DNA of 64,000 bases from Antedon mediterranea (lineage: Eukaryota > Echinodermata > Crinoidea > Comatulida > Antedonidae), in NCBI RefSeq assembly GCF_964355755.1, contig NC_092679.1:7192001-7256000 (forward strand), in the 5' to 3' direction. This document shows, one piece after another, positions 36,987-64,000 of the stretch. Position numbers and translations under genes: made by a program. The notes beneath the pieces are model-generated. The model was not told the origin of the DNA, made no database searches, and saw only the letters and a list, made by a program, of their open reading frames with translations. The stretch's first letter is position 1. Each line of letters begins with the position of its first letter.

Positions 36987-37160
36987 AGCTCTGTCTACAC
37001 ATGGAGGATACCTCCATGGTCTACACTATCAAACTTTGTGACAAAAAAAATGTGATGTGCCCATATATGGATGATGTCATATCACTACCATATTTAAGCA
37101 TATCACTACCATATTTAAGTATGTCACTACCATATTTGTAGAGTGCTACAGAGACAGATT
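36987..37160. mobile_element. MITE copy inside the CPSF2 3' UTR
   Basis: Starts AGCTCTGTCTACACATGG, contains a second TCTACACTATCAAACTTTG and ATGTGATGTGCCCATATATG, and ends in a degenerate inverted repeat. ATATCACTACCATATTTAAG-type units are tandemly repeated three times inside. As it lies 45 bp after the CPSF2 stop codon, it is probably transcribed as part of the mRNA. Confidence 0.65.
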
Positions 37161-37566
37161 GATATGCATCATTCACCATTAATGTATTTAATACATTATG
37201 TCTCAGAATCCTTGTCTTGTGAGATTTTAAACTGGAACGTTGTCCTTCATTGTACATAAGGGTCATTCATTGTCTAATTGTGTACACAATAGATGTAAAA
37301 CCAGTGGCAACTCTATTGTTCCTCAAATGTTTTCTTAAATTAGGTTCTCATTGTGTTATTTTTGTACATTCTAACCATTGACCTATAAGTACCTAGTTTA
37401 ATTAATTATTTATGTAAAGCCGTAATAACCTGAGAGGTAAATATAAAAGTGTAATAACACCATGTTGCTCCATGATAACACATGTACACAGAAAGTTGAT
37501 TCTTTCTGTACATAAGTTTATTAATCCAGGGTTCTTTTTTATTGATTATCTGCACTAATCAACTGT

Positions 37567-37594
37567 AATAAAAGCTATTCTTTTGCTGAATAAA
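37567..37594 (+). terminator. CPSF2 poly(A) signals
   Basis: AATAAA occurs at 37567-37572 and 37589-37594, about 630 bp after the stop codon. Either could direct cleavage of the CPSF2 transcript. Confidence 0.5.
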
Positions 37595-38266
37595 ATATTT
37601 ATTGAAATATTACTTTTAAATGTGATGATATTTCATTTCAGCTACGAAATTTACTACTGTAATAATAAACAAAAACTAACTTGTTATGCCTCCAATAATG
37701 TTATTTTTGTAATGTTTTGTCGAGGATTCTAACCATTTAAGTGAAGTTATTGCAGACTTTTGAAAATACTTGTATTGTATTGTATCAATCAAATGGTCTT
37801 TTATTATCTGTAAATAAAAAAAATAATACTGTTATTTGTTATTTGTAGTTTTATAAATTAATGTTTTTAAATAGTGGAGCATACGACTCAAAAATTGCTT
37901 GGGGAATCATGCGCTCCCCTTTGACAGATAAAATAAATGAATTATGAACTACTTGATATCTAGTGTTTTTGACAGACTATTAATATTAAATGTTAGTGCT
38001 AGTTAATATTTGTTAATATTAAAATCCTGGATCTGCCCCTGAAAGGTGACCCTAAATTAAAATTTATTTTTATTACATAAATTTGGGATGAAAAAAAAAG
38101 ATGCCCTCAGCATGCAGCTAATGAATATTCAGTGGGAAGTTAGTTACCTGGCTAGGAAGTTCATCGAAGCGTATCTGACTTGACCGCAAAGTATGATACT
38201 CTAGAGCAGTTCCGTGTACAAATATCGGGAAAAATACCCGGGTTATAGTCACTATACCAACCCACG

Positions 38267-54163
<15,897 letters not shown>

Positions 54164-56077
54164 TAAGATTGGAGGTTTTTAATCAACAAAATTGGCTGAC
54201 ATCAAGAAGAGTGCAAATAAATTATGCAATACTTGGAATTTAATTATTACCAGTTATTTAATATGTTTTGTCACTCAACAACTTATATCAACTGGAACCA
54301 TAATATGGTTATTGTGCTATTAGCACACTCAATCTGAGAGATACTCAATTAGATGAACTATGACATAGCGCTTTTGGAAGAAAGGTCCTCAGATGTGTTA
54401 CCAGCTGATTTGCATGAGCAATTTCAGTTAAAGTTGTCAATGAACCAGTATAGGAAACAAAATTGTGGTTATTGGATCTGTTAGGCTTGATCTGTCCAGG
54501 TAAAACAAGACCACTTTTTCCTGGTCTCTCTGGACTGTTTGAAGCTCCTTGTTGTTTCTATCTGAGCGTTACGAGATCTTTTGTGAGCAGTTTAAGGAGC
54601 TCATATGCTACCAGAGGAATACGCCTATTGTATTTTAATAGAAGCTTGTACACATGTGAGCATTTTTGTTTAGCTCAGCTCTTATAAAGCGACAATAATG
54701 GAATGAGCAGATCTGCATTGCTCATAGCATAGGAAAACTTGTGCACACCAATGTATAGTACTTTTTACATGAAGAATTGCTTCACAGAGTTTTGAAATTC
54801 CTAAAGACTACAATTTACTAGAGTTGTTTTGCATCTAGTTGAATTGTTTAACAATTGACTGAAAACTGCCATAAATTTGTAGAGAATTATGTATTTTAAT
54901 TATTCAACAAGTGCTTAAGTTGTTGAAAGGAGATTTTATTCAATTAATGGATATTATTATTACTTTAAATCACATATATAAATGTACAGCAAATACTTTT
55001 TATAATAATTTTGTATAGAAATTTTAAAATTCTAACATTTACATTTATATATTATACTGTAGGCCAATGTGTGTCTTAACATCAGCATAAGTTCACAGCC
55101 ATCCAACTATGTTGTTATGTTGGTTGTAGAACAAGTCTTGTTGGATGAGGACTATAAACTGTAGGTCCAGTGTACACAATTCAATTGTGTGCATTTTAAC
55201 AACTTAGTACGTCTTTATTTTAAGGGTGTACTATTGCTCACATTGGTGAGATTGATTGATGAGAGAGCCTTGGGAAGGCAAAATTTAACTTGAACATGCA
55301 TTTTTAATACACAATAGGAAGCTTTCGCTTTGTGGTGACCTAAGACCTGTATTTTTTCATTGGTCAACATATACAATCCACTAGGTCATAGCAAATCAAA
55401 AGCAACCAGCTAACTTTTTGAAGTCAGTAAGTTGATACTGTATAAAGCGTCTTTCACACCAGCTCCAGTAAAATAACAGCAGAATTCCATGTATTGTTTT
55501 CACGACGCTGTACACACAATTTCGCGTGAACCTGAACTGGGGCCGGAGTGTAAAAGCCTCTTAACTCTAGTTAAATTTGGTAACTGGTCTTTTTAAACAA
55601 AATCAGACTGGAAATGTATTCCAAATAGCATCAATTAGCTTTGCTATGTTTGTAGTATTTTGATTTATTTTTCTATGTTAATAGTTAATGAATTATAATT
55701 ATTGTCTTGCCAATTTATTAATACATTTAATGGTAAATATTTATTTTTAAATAAACACACAACCAAAATAATAAAACTACACAAATTACAGGAATATGAA
55801 TTCAATTAATTACCGCATAAGAATCCAGGGATCTATAATTTGAAAATAAATTGAGAGGTAGTTTTTTTATTTTGGTTGGGGTAAGGTAGATTGTAATTTG
55901 AAGAGGCGTTTCTACATAAGCCATGACATAATTGGCTTATTTTTAAAATCATTTTAAACTATACACATTAGTCTGAAGGCAAATTTGATCAGATAATCAA
56001 CTATGTTTATGCATGAACACTGCGAGGTGTTTGTGATTGACTAGTCGAATACACCTTCCCATATTTTTAAATTTATA
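54164..56077 (+). other. Kinase 3' UTR and downstream spacer
   Basis: No coding sequence. AATAAA occurs at 54216-54221 (about 50 bp after the stop) and at 55750-55755, so the UTR may be short or about 1.6 kb long. The GC level stays above that of the surrounding introns to about 55560, which favours a long UTR. Confidence 0.5.
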
Positions 56078-57783
56078 TGTAGCACTCTTTATATAAATGA
56101 CACAGACTGTTGTTATATTCTCTCAATGGTACTTTATTTACACTATATACAGGTACACAGAGAGTGATTAAGTTGTAGCTATCGGTTCAAGTTATTTCCA
56201 AATTGTGTTAATCTACAAGAAGTGTTAATTACAGAACATACATGACTACCGGTATTTAAGGAGTAGCCCAGTGAGGTGACTTATCAGTTCAGTGACCCTC
56301 CTTGTCCCCTCCCAGAGCTGGTATATCCATTAAGATCACACCCAAGTAATCATTAGTAAGTTATTACCAATTCCATAGAATAAGGCAATTAATTATTAGG
56401 AGTTGAACATTAGTTAAGTATGGAAAACCACATGAATTCCAGGAGAGTGAGTGACCTGCTACATCCACCCTGGCTTTCTGAACATCGCCCTCGATGTTAC
56501 ATAAAAAACATAAATCTTAAGCTAAACCAGTATAAAATATTAAAACAACTTACAAACTACAAAATTAACACAAAAATCAAATGAAAAGTACAAGCAAACT
56601 TAAGTAAGAAAAAAACATAACTTTCCGCTGCCGTATGTTCAAGCATATAAACATTAACGGAATAAGCAACACCAATATTATAAGATAAAACAAACTAGAA
56701 AAATACATGTTTGTAGAGCCGTATTCATGTCGCAGGACAACCCACTAACAATATTGGCAAAATCAAAAGAAAGAACAAAAAAACAATTTAGCATACAAAA
56801 TATAACAGGAACGAACATCTCATTCCAGAAACAAGTGCCACACTAAACCACTGACAATACAGCGTGTTCAAGGCACGTACGTATTACCCGTACATAAACA
56901 TCAAAACAATCATGTTCCAAACAAATTTATAGCAAAATACTGTATATCAGAAAATCAATCTTAAATTATTAAAAGAGATCAAAGCAAAATAAATCAAACG
57001 TAAATAATCTAATGTTATTTATAATACGAAATGTTTTGAGGGGCCGCTATAACATACCCTCAAGTGATAAAAGAAAAATTAAGTATAATGTAATCATGCA
57101 TAAATAACAAAAATTAACTTCAACATTAAAAATCTATGAATCAGTAAGGAGGTTCAACGTTTCTTGGGATTTTGTGGTTACTATCGTCGTTTTATTTCAA
57201 ATTTTTCTTCATTAGCAGCACCCTTATATTCACTCACATCAGGGGATTGTAACACAAAAAAACATAAACGTAGTTATGCCCGTAAATTGCCTACTGTATT
57301 TAATTGGACTTCTGATTGTGACCAAGCATTCACATTATTAAAGACCCGTTTAACTACTGCTCCGATACTTGCTTATCCAGATTATTCGCAACCATTTATC
57401 CTGGAAACGGATGCATCGGGAACAGGGTTGGGAGCAGTGTTGTCTCAAATACATGACGGGATACAACACGTCCTTGCTTACGCTAGCCGAGGACTTAGAC
57501 CATCAGAAACTCGCTATCCTGCACATAAGCTAGAATTTTTGGCTTTAAAGTGGGCGGTCACATCAAAATTTCGCGACTACTTACTGGGGACACATTTTAA
57601 AGTTTTTACAGACAATAATCCTTTAGTGTATGTGTTAAGCTCAGCCAAATTGGATGCTATTGGCCAACGCTGGGTGTAAGTTATTACCAATTCCATAGAA
57701 TAAGGCAATTAATTATTAGGAGTTGAACATTAGTTAAGTATGGAAAACCACATGAATTCCAGGAGAGTGAGTGACCTGCTACA
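56078..57783 (+). mobile_element. Internally deleted Ty3/gypsy LTR retrotransposon
   Basis: The 5' LTR is 56078-56463 (starts TGTAGC, ends GCTACA). The partial 3' LTR is 57676-57783, identical over 108 bp to the end of the 5' LTR (56356-56463). TATA flanks both ends (56074-56077 and 57784-57787), consistent with a 4-bp target duplication. The internal part has an A-rich non-coding stretch and a frame (57164-57679) covering the end of the reverse transcriptase (EVQRFLGFCGYYRRFI) and part of RNase H (ETDASGTGLGAVLSQ, FTDNNPLVYVL). Gag, protease, most of RT, integrase and the first part of the 3' LTR are missing. Not autonomous. Confidence 0.88.
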
Positions 57784-58039
57784 TATATATTATGTATAAA
57801 TTACACAAAACCAGTATACATTATTTTGTTTCAAATTATAATAGAGAAAGTTTGAACACTGTGTGTTAAGCATGAATATTTAAATTGTTGTTAAAATTAA
57901 ATCTTGTTTTAAGTTTTATCTTTTATTGTAAATTTGAAGATTTAGAAAGATGAAATGTATGAGGTATCCGGTTTAGTACAATACCAATGTTACAGTATAC
58001 AAACTGTATCTTTTTGTATAGTTTTGAGGTCTACTAATG

Positions 58040-58410
58040 GTTAACCGTAGTTAGCCGCATAAACGCCCCAGGGCATTTATTTTTTGGAAGGGAGTTTATT
58101 TTAGGGAGGCGTTTATTCGAAGGAAGTGTTTATTTTTCTTGGGTGTAATATGGTAACATGTATAATCAACAGATTCTCCCTAAAAATGAAAAAATACAAC
58201 ACATTTAATATCAAGAAGTGATTAAATACAATAAAAATTCTTCAAAATTGTACTTTGTCAATTGTAGATCATGGGAATTCTACTACAAATTAGAAATATG
58301 TTATAATACACATTGTGTATATGCATGTGGCGGGCATTTATTTGATGTTGTGTGGGTGGTGGGGGGCATTTATTGGAGGGAAGCATTTTTTTTTTTATTT
58401 GAATAAAAAC
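58040..58410. repeat. Repeat rich in GCATTTATT/GCGTTTATT words
   Basis: Recurrent GGGCATTTATT, GGCGTTTATTCG and GAAGTGTTTATT motifs at both ends of a 370-bp stretch. Non-coding; probably an old interspersed element. Boundaries are uncertain. Confidence 0.35.
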
Positions 58411-59224
58411 GGTAAAACATTTGTGGTACCTTTTCAAATATATACATATATATATAGGCCTATATAAATTTAGATTTGTATATTGCACTCTATACAGTAT
58501 ATATATCAATTTGTATATTGCACTCTATACAGTATATATATAAATTCTGTACATTACTTTTGTATACATACCATGAATTATTTTTTATGTAAATATCCTG
58601 AATGGAAAAAAAGGAAACTTACAGTATATAAGGCGGAATTTTTGATTTGATAATGAACTGAGTGTGTGACTAAGATTGATTCTAAGCCTACTTCTCTAAA
58701 TAAATATTATTATATTTATTTTCTTGTCATGAATTTTAATTTTGCTAATGAACTTGTTTTAGTTACAATTATGCAATGGTAAAATGGTAAAACTACACTT
58801 GATTTTTATATCCTCCATTGAGTATTAAAAATGCAATATACCAATACCAATCCAGTAGCAGATACAGAATTTTTAATAGGGATGGGCGAGGCCTAAAAAT
58901 AGTAAAATGAAGTACGGAACAAATGTGTCTTTTACAGAAAAATGTTTAATGTAATCTTTCCAAGAGTTTACACCCTTGCCAGAGAAAACTAATTATTTTG
59001 ACAGTTTATTTTACGAGGGTGGTCCATCCCAGAGCCGTAGCCAACATGAGGCACTCGCCTCGTCTGAAATTTTCACTACCCACCCCAATTCCAAAGCAGA
59101 TATTGTCATGTTTTATATTAATAATTATATTTAAAGCATCTCTTTTAACGTCTCACTACAACCTTGCATCCAGCCAAAGCTGATTAGGGACCCTAAAAAA
59201 TGCTTATGATGCATTTATAACAAA

Positions 59225-60375
59225 CTAGATCGTGCCCACAGATGGTTCTCGAATACACAGTAATTTCAGCGTTAAAAAACTGGCGATTTCAAATGTACAA
59301 TAATGCAGGACAACAATATATGTCGTTTACAGGAACGATTAAATAGACACTGTGATTTATGTACTCAACTAAAATTAGCAAACTGGGAAAATGAGACCAA
59401 TTGTTTAAGTCAAATTTAAACAAACTTAATTTGTGTTTTGTATGTAACATTATGGTTGACAGATGGGGAAGAGGTTGGGTGCAAAGAGGAACAATTTTTA
59501 AATATATTCTTTATTTTGTAACGAAATATTAATTAACATGTTTTACAAATAATATACCACTAAACACAGTAAAACATTGCGATGTAATACTTTGTTGAAA
59601 CTATCACCGTCGTAGTCGATTGAAATAGTACAGTACATGTAATGATACACTACGACGTATGTTTATATATAATGTTAAACAATTTGTGAAAACCACCTCT
59701 ATTCGGGGCAAATCATAAATTCGATTTAATCGGTAATAAATATTAAATTACGGCGACTGAAAACGCTAGCTTATTATCCGTTTAAAAAAAATGATATCCA
59801 ACCTCTGCAGCACAGATTGAAAAAAAAAATGAATCGAATTTCTGTTATGAGTATACAGTACTTTCCTTTACGACGCCTGAGGGAATAGACACTTGTGGAA
59901 CGACACAGAGATTGGAATGTTCCATTCATCGCAAATCAATACATTTGTATAAACGTATATTAAATCTATCAAAATAGTATTTTTTTAAGAAAATGGGCCT
60001 GTCTTCAACATTATGATACTGTACTCGAGCTGTTCAACCGGTTTTCAGCTATTAAAAACAATTATCGTAGGAGGAGATAGGAAAATGCGAAGCCGCCTCG
60101 CATTTTTGTGGCGGGTATTTTTCAAGATGGACATCCATTAGACAGTGTATACCACGATCGGAAAACACCCCTATCTGGGGCAAATCGTTGAACCTAAATT
60201 CGTTTTAATCGTCAATAACTAATTATCTAACTTAATTTAATTAGTAAACAGGGTTACATCAGGTGGTTAAAAATCAGTACCGAAAGTACGAACCAACTTT
60301 ACATACCATCGAGTAAAAATTCTAAAAGTAAGGTGCGATTTACCGAATTTTGCCCTTACGTAAATTTATATATAG
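59225..60375. repeat. Interspersed repeat, long copy
   Basis: The larger relative of 39390-39850. It shares both ends and also carries about 700 bp of middle sequence. No protein-like frame, so non-autonomous or non-coding. Its end lies about 30 bp from the PRORSD1 poly(A) signal region. Confidence 0.7.
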
Positions 60376-60402
60376 ATACAATAATCTCTGAATACAGTAG
60401 AA

Positions 60403-60408
60403 TTTATT
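60403..60408 (-). terminator. PRORSD1 poly(A) signal
   Basis: TTTATT on the plus strand gives AATAAA on the minus strand, about 80 bp beyond the PRORSD1 stop codon. Confidence 0.5.
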
Positions 60409-60487
60409 AAAAAAAAGGAGAATAGTGTATATTCATTGTAAGAACATGGTTCATATTATTCCGGCCATGAGTTCTTTTCTAAAGATT

Positions 60488-61313
60488 TTAGCAATCTGTG
60501 GGCTCTGTCATATCAACCACTATTGGTTCATGTCCAGTAGCTTTGACAAATTTAACAAAATCCGACGGCGTTATTGCCAATGTAGCGCTGTTAACCATTG
60601 GGTGGAAATGTAGATGCTTATGTTTTCCTTCCTTTAAGAAATCTGCCTCAACTACCAACTTAACCTCGCCCTTTTTGTCGTTTAAAACAGCGAGTGGTGT
60701 CACACAACCCTGGCCAACTCCAACTTTTTCTTTCAGTACACTTTCATCTGCAAAGCGTATTCCTCCGGATGCACCAAGTTTCTTGCCAAGTGTGTTTAAA
60801 TTTACCGATTGGTAGTGATGCGCAGTTATCAACCAATGATTACGTTTCTTTTTGTCCCTTACAAAGAAGTTCTTGCTTACTGCGCCCTCTAGGTTCAGTT
60901 TCTCCAAATATGGCATCATTTCATCTACAGTAAAAACCTGGAAATTAAAGGATTTTATTATTTAAGAAAAACCACAAATTAATCTTTAAAAAAAAACTTC
61001 AGTGCGCAGACTTTTGACGTTCAGAAATGGTATGGAAGATCTCTAAAAAATAAAATAAATTCTCTTTTTTTCATACAGTAGTCACCTAGAGTGAGGATGG
61101 TTTGCCTTTGTTGGAAACTAGACATTGTACTGTACATTAACTCTATCAACTATATTTTTTATGAAATTATGAATATGAGGTGTAAACAGGTGTAAACAAA
61201 TAATAATTTCATACTTCAGGATGTTCATATGTTTTTGTTACAATTCCCTCCTTCTCTAAGAATGCCATCAATTCAGCTTGTCCACTGTGTTCTGGATTAC
61301 CTTCAGCAGCCAT
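60488..61313 (-). CDS. PRORSD1: PRORSD1 (prolyl-tRNA synthetase associated domain protein), complete, 2 exons
   Basis: Exons 61313-61215 and 60937-60488 join in phase 0 to give 182 residues starting MAAEGNPEHSGQAELMAFL. The YbaK/aminoacyl-tRNA deacylase fold is shown by TKTYEHPEVFTVDEM at the N-terminal end, NHWLITAHHYQSVNLNTLGK, KLGASGGIRFADES and GVGQGCVTPLAVLND, in the usual order. Members of this family (PrdX/ProXp-ala-like) are free-standing editing proteins that hydrolyse mischarged tRNA, typically Ala-tRNA(Pro), in the cytosol. Substrate specificity here is inferred from the family. The start is the first ATG, 339 bp from the BROX start on the other strand. Confidence 0.95.
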
Positions 61314-61652
61314 TGCACAGTTTAAAAAAAATAAATATGTTTGATAAATTACAAATAGTTACTACAATTTAAATGTCTCCCTTGTTTTTGTTACGTGGAA
61401 ATCCCGCTCGGGATCTTTTTCGCTCGAGTTTCAGTGCAGAGGCAAATCAAATATACCATATCGGTATGTTAAGCGTAGTACTACATACGTCTGTATGAAA
61501 GTCTACGCAAACCGTAACGTACAACTTTTTACATAGACTTTCATACAGACGTACTGTGGTTGTTGACAATCTAAACTTACCAATATGGTATATTGTATAT
61601 ACCTGATGGCCCCTGAGTCAACAGTTGATGTAAATTTCTAAAATTCTAAAAA
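61314..61652. promoter_or_regulatory. Divergent promoter region between PRORSD1 and BROX
   Basis: Only 339 bp separate two start codons pointing in opposite directions. The interval includes a perfect 18-bp inverted repeat, ACGTCTGTATGAAAGTCT (61487-61504) with its complement at 61535-61552. This is nested inside a second pair, AATATACCATAT near 61449 and ATATGGTATATT near 61583. No TATA box is obvious. The symmetric element may be a small inserted MITE or a regulatory structure. Confidence 0.55.
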
Positions 61653-62894
61653 ATGGCTCATTGGTTTCATCGGAATCCTCTCAAAGCTTCGATTGTTTTA
61701 AGTTTTGATCTTGGAATTCAAGCGACTACTCCACTAGCAAGAAAGATATGCAAGTAGGCTCATGTTTTTTTATTATAACCTAGCCTAGGTAGGACCAGGC
61801 TAGGCCCTACAACGCTCCCCTACTACCATAACCTATCTAGCTAGGCCTAGCCGGGTCTAGTAGGCCTAGAAGAGATGACATGCCATATGATGATGACTCA
61901 TGTGTTATTTTTCAACAACACACTGCATCATAGGCCTAGGCTAGGCATAATGCTTTTTAGTTTTACCTTGTTTTTTGTCTTTATTTTAGTAACTAGCAGC
62001 CTAGATTTATGGAGCTTTTGTTTTAATTTAAATTAGGCTGTATGTTTACAGTATATTATTATAGATTTATTTTTGCTTATTAATTAATATTATAAATATT
62101 TGTATTATTTATACAGTCTAGGACTTTAATGTAAACGGTACTGCTACTGCACTTTCTTTCAATAACAGGTAGCTAAAGAGGAGAGTTGCGTTCCCCCTTT
62201 TTTTTTTATTTAACTGCTTTCTTTAATATTGTAATTAATATTTTTCATTTATAGTTTGCTTTGCTTTTTGCATCTTCTTTTAGTGAAACACGAGATGCTA
62301 GAGCTGCCCTTATGCAGCTTCTACCAGACCCAGGCAACGAGGTAACAACCATCCAAAATGCTACAGAAAAGTACCTATCCTTACTTGAAGGGTTTATTGT
62401 TGCCCCTCAAGGCAGTTCACAAGCATCATCTCCCCCACCACAACTAGAACCTACCCCTGAGGGTGAAATGAGCATGGAGGAAGGAGGTGCCATGAATGAG
62501 CCTAGCGGAGGGTTTGACGGAGAAAGTAAACTAAGACATGCATTTAGGATTAAGTGGTCCAACACATTGATATCAAAACTTGTGTAAGTTTTTTGTGACA
62601 TATATTTAAAACTACAAATATTATGATTCATCATCATCATTGTCATCATCTTCTTCGAATCCATCCATCCATCCATCCACCGCTTTCCATCCATCCATCC
62701 CCTTTCATCTATCCCCTCCTTTCCACACATGTGGCATCCATCTTTTCCATTCCTTTTAAATTCTCATACACATTGTATTATTATTTTCTTTTCAGAGAAC
62801 AAAACGATTTAGTGTTTGAGAAGATTAGTATTTTGTATAATGTTGCTCTATGGTATACTAAGCATGCAGCTAAACTTGCTGGAAGCAAACAGGA
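61653..62894 (+). CDS. BROX: BROX (BRO1 domain and CAAX motif protein), 5' part only
   Basis: Three exons seen: 61653-61753, 62284-62583 and 62796-62894, phase-compatible with GT-AG borders; the gene continues past the window. The protein starts MAHWFHRNPLKAS, almost as in vertebrate BROX, and continues with KICNETRDARAAL, ATEKYLSLLEGFI and NVALWYTKHAAKLAG. BROX is a BRO1-domain protein that binds ESCRT-III CHMP4 and is anchored by C-terminal farnesylation, acting at membranes including the nuclear envelope. Exon 2 carries a Pro/Glu/Ser-rich stretch of about 35 residues (APQGSSQASSPPPQLEPTPE and following) that vertebrate BROX lacks. The CAAX end is outside the window. Confidence 0.93.
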
Positions 62895-64000
62895 GTAAGT
62901 CAACATTTAATGTTAATAATTTAATATTAAATTGTAATATTACACATTACAATGCTGTGAGTATCAGTGGCCGGATCTCAATGAGATAAAACAGTTTAAA
63001 GCAGCCAGAAAGAAATTGCAGAGCTTTTGGGTAACACTAGCCCTTCCTTAGTGAAAGGCCAATTAAAGGGGGGTTCCGGGTTTAAAATGAATAGTAAAAA
63101 ATGTAAAATATATTGGTTTGTCTCTTGAACGGTAAAAGTTTCAATTTATATAAGCGCCCAGTGAAGCAGAACGAAGGCTGTGAAATGAGGCCAGATTACA
63201 AGTGCAGCTACGGCAAAATCACACTGTGGTTACAGAATAGGAAATTCGTGAAATGGTCAATCTTCCGACGACTCGTTATCATTAACCATATCAATTACTT
63301 TTGTAAAATTATACTTATCTGATGTAATTTTAGTCGGTCTTCCCATTTATAAAGTCAATTTTCTATGAAAATCCATCAAAACAGTGAAAAATTAGATAAG
63401 TTTGCACTTTACGTTTGCCGATTTTCGCACTGACTTAGGGAAAGCCTTCAAAATCAATGAAGCGTAACGTATACATTCCTGCTGAGCGAGGAGAGCGAGA
63501 CGACGATACACGTGCTCTCTCTGCCCATGCCTGGCATCGTCACGTGATAAGCAGATACAGTATACAATACCAAACTGGTCGGGTCGAGTATACCCCGTCT
63601 ATAATCACAACATGAACGATGTACAGTATTTGATTGAAGGTCGACTCAACCTACCGGAATGGTATAGATAATATAGCTCGAATGAGAGAGTTGGAATATT
63701 TGCAAACATAAGTACAGTATTGCTAATTTTAACAAGTGTAGCCTATAGTAAAAGGCCTGGTAGTATCAATTCGCATAGGGTCTACTACACTAGCTAGCTC
63801 AATTTTTAACTGGGCCGGATCGGCTAGGCTAGGCCTCCTTCCTACTACCGGTCTACTTGCTTGATGCAGTATCCGCTTTTTTGGAGAGTAAACTAGGCCT
63901 ACTTATTAGACGATCGGGACACCATACGTGCGGACGGCGATCGGACCTTGTTTTGCTTCAATATTTACAGCCGATTTTTGTAGAACGTTTTAGGTTTAGA
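62895..64000 (+). other. BROX intron 3 (incomplete)
   Basis: No further BROX exon was found before the window ends. It contains a diverged copy (about 62950-63055) of the repeat at 18193-18423. A 69-codon open frame at 63113-63322 shows no family I recognise. Confidence 0.5.

Larger units (their letters stand above)
36943..38266. other. CPSF2 3' UTR, then intergenic and kinase upstream region
   Basis: CPSF2 3' UTR with poly(A) signals AATAAA at 37567-37572 and 37589-37594. It is followed by AT-rich spacer and the presumed 5' UTR and promoter of the MSK-type kinase (start codon 38267). A MITE copy with three ATCACTACCATATTT repeats lies in the UTR at 36987-37160. No other gene seen. Confidence 0.6.

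Noticed and set aside
63113-63322. 69-codon open frame in the BROX intron
   Set aside because: No family resemblance and no supporting splice or start context; BROX exon 4 should resemble the BRO1 domain and this does not.

Overview
The window is animal nuclear DNA: AT-rich, with long introns, GT-AG splice junctions, dense interspersed repeats and no operon-like layout. Gene content (MIPOL1, CPSF2, an RPS6KA5/MSK-type kinase, PRORSD1 and BROX homologues, plus an otopetrin-family copy) fits an invertebrate deuterostome, most likely an echinoderm. That assignment is inferred from gene content and repeat style, not proven. Family comparisons are from memory, not from a search.

Layout, left to right. 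1-4794 has no recognisable gene. 4795-23313 (minus) is a complete ten-exon MIPOL1 homologue with very large introns. 23314-24291 is the space between MIPOL1 and CPSF2, which diverge from it. 24292-36942 (plus) is a complete eighteen-exon CPSF2, the 100-kDa subunit of the pre-mRNA 3'-end processing complex. Its second intron carries an antisense, intronless otopetrin-like reading frame (26556-28508) broken by two in-frame stops, and it is full of repeats. 38267-54163 (plus) is a complete fifteen-exon MSK-type kinase with two kinase domains. Its introns hold a LINE fragment, a 71-bp minisatellite of about 1.7 kb, an 874-bp foldback element and a 43-bp minisatellite. 54164-60487 is the kinase 3' UTR followed by repeats, including an internally deleted Ty3/gypsy LTR element. 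60488-61313 (minus) is PRORSD1, and 61653 onward (plus) is the start of BROX. These two are divergent, with 339 bp between their start codons, and BROX runs off the right edge.

The genes are housekeeping or signalling genes that do not form one pathway. The linkage is informative: MIPOL1, CPSF2 and RPS6KA5 all lie on human chromosome 14, suggesting old synteny. MIPOL1 belongs to the deuterostome pharyngeal gene cluster (with foxA and slc25a21), so its introns are good places to look for developmental enhancers.

The most interesting non-coding signals are: an 83-bp-arm palindrome carrying two opposed hammerhead-ribozyme-like cores, probably from a Penelope-like element; the broken otopetrin copy with duplicated upstream sequence; a foldback element whose arms are built of 16-bp repeats; a SOX-POU composite motif in a MIPOL1 intron; and a strong excess of the palindromic octamer TAGGCCTA across the window. 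I found no clearly new protein system.
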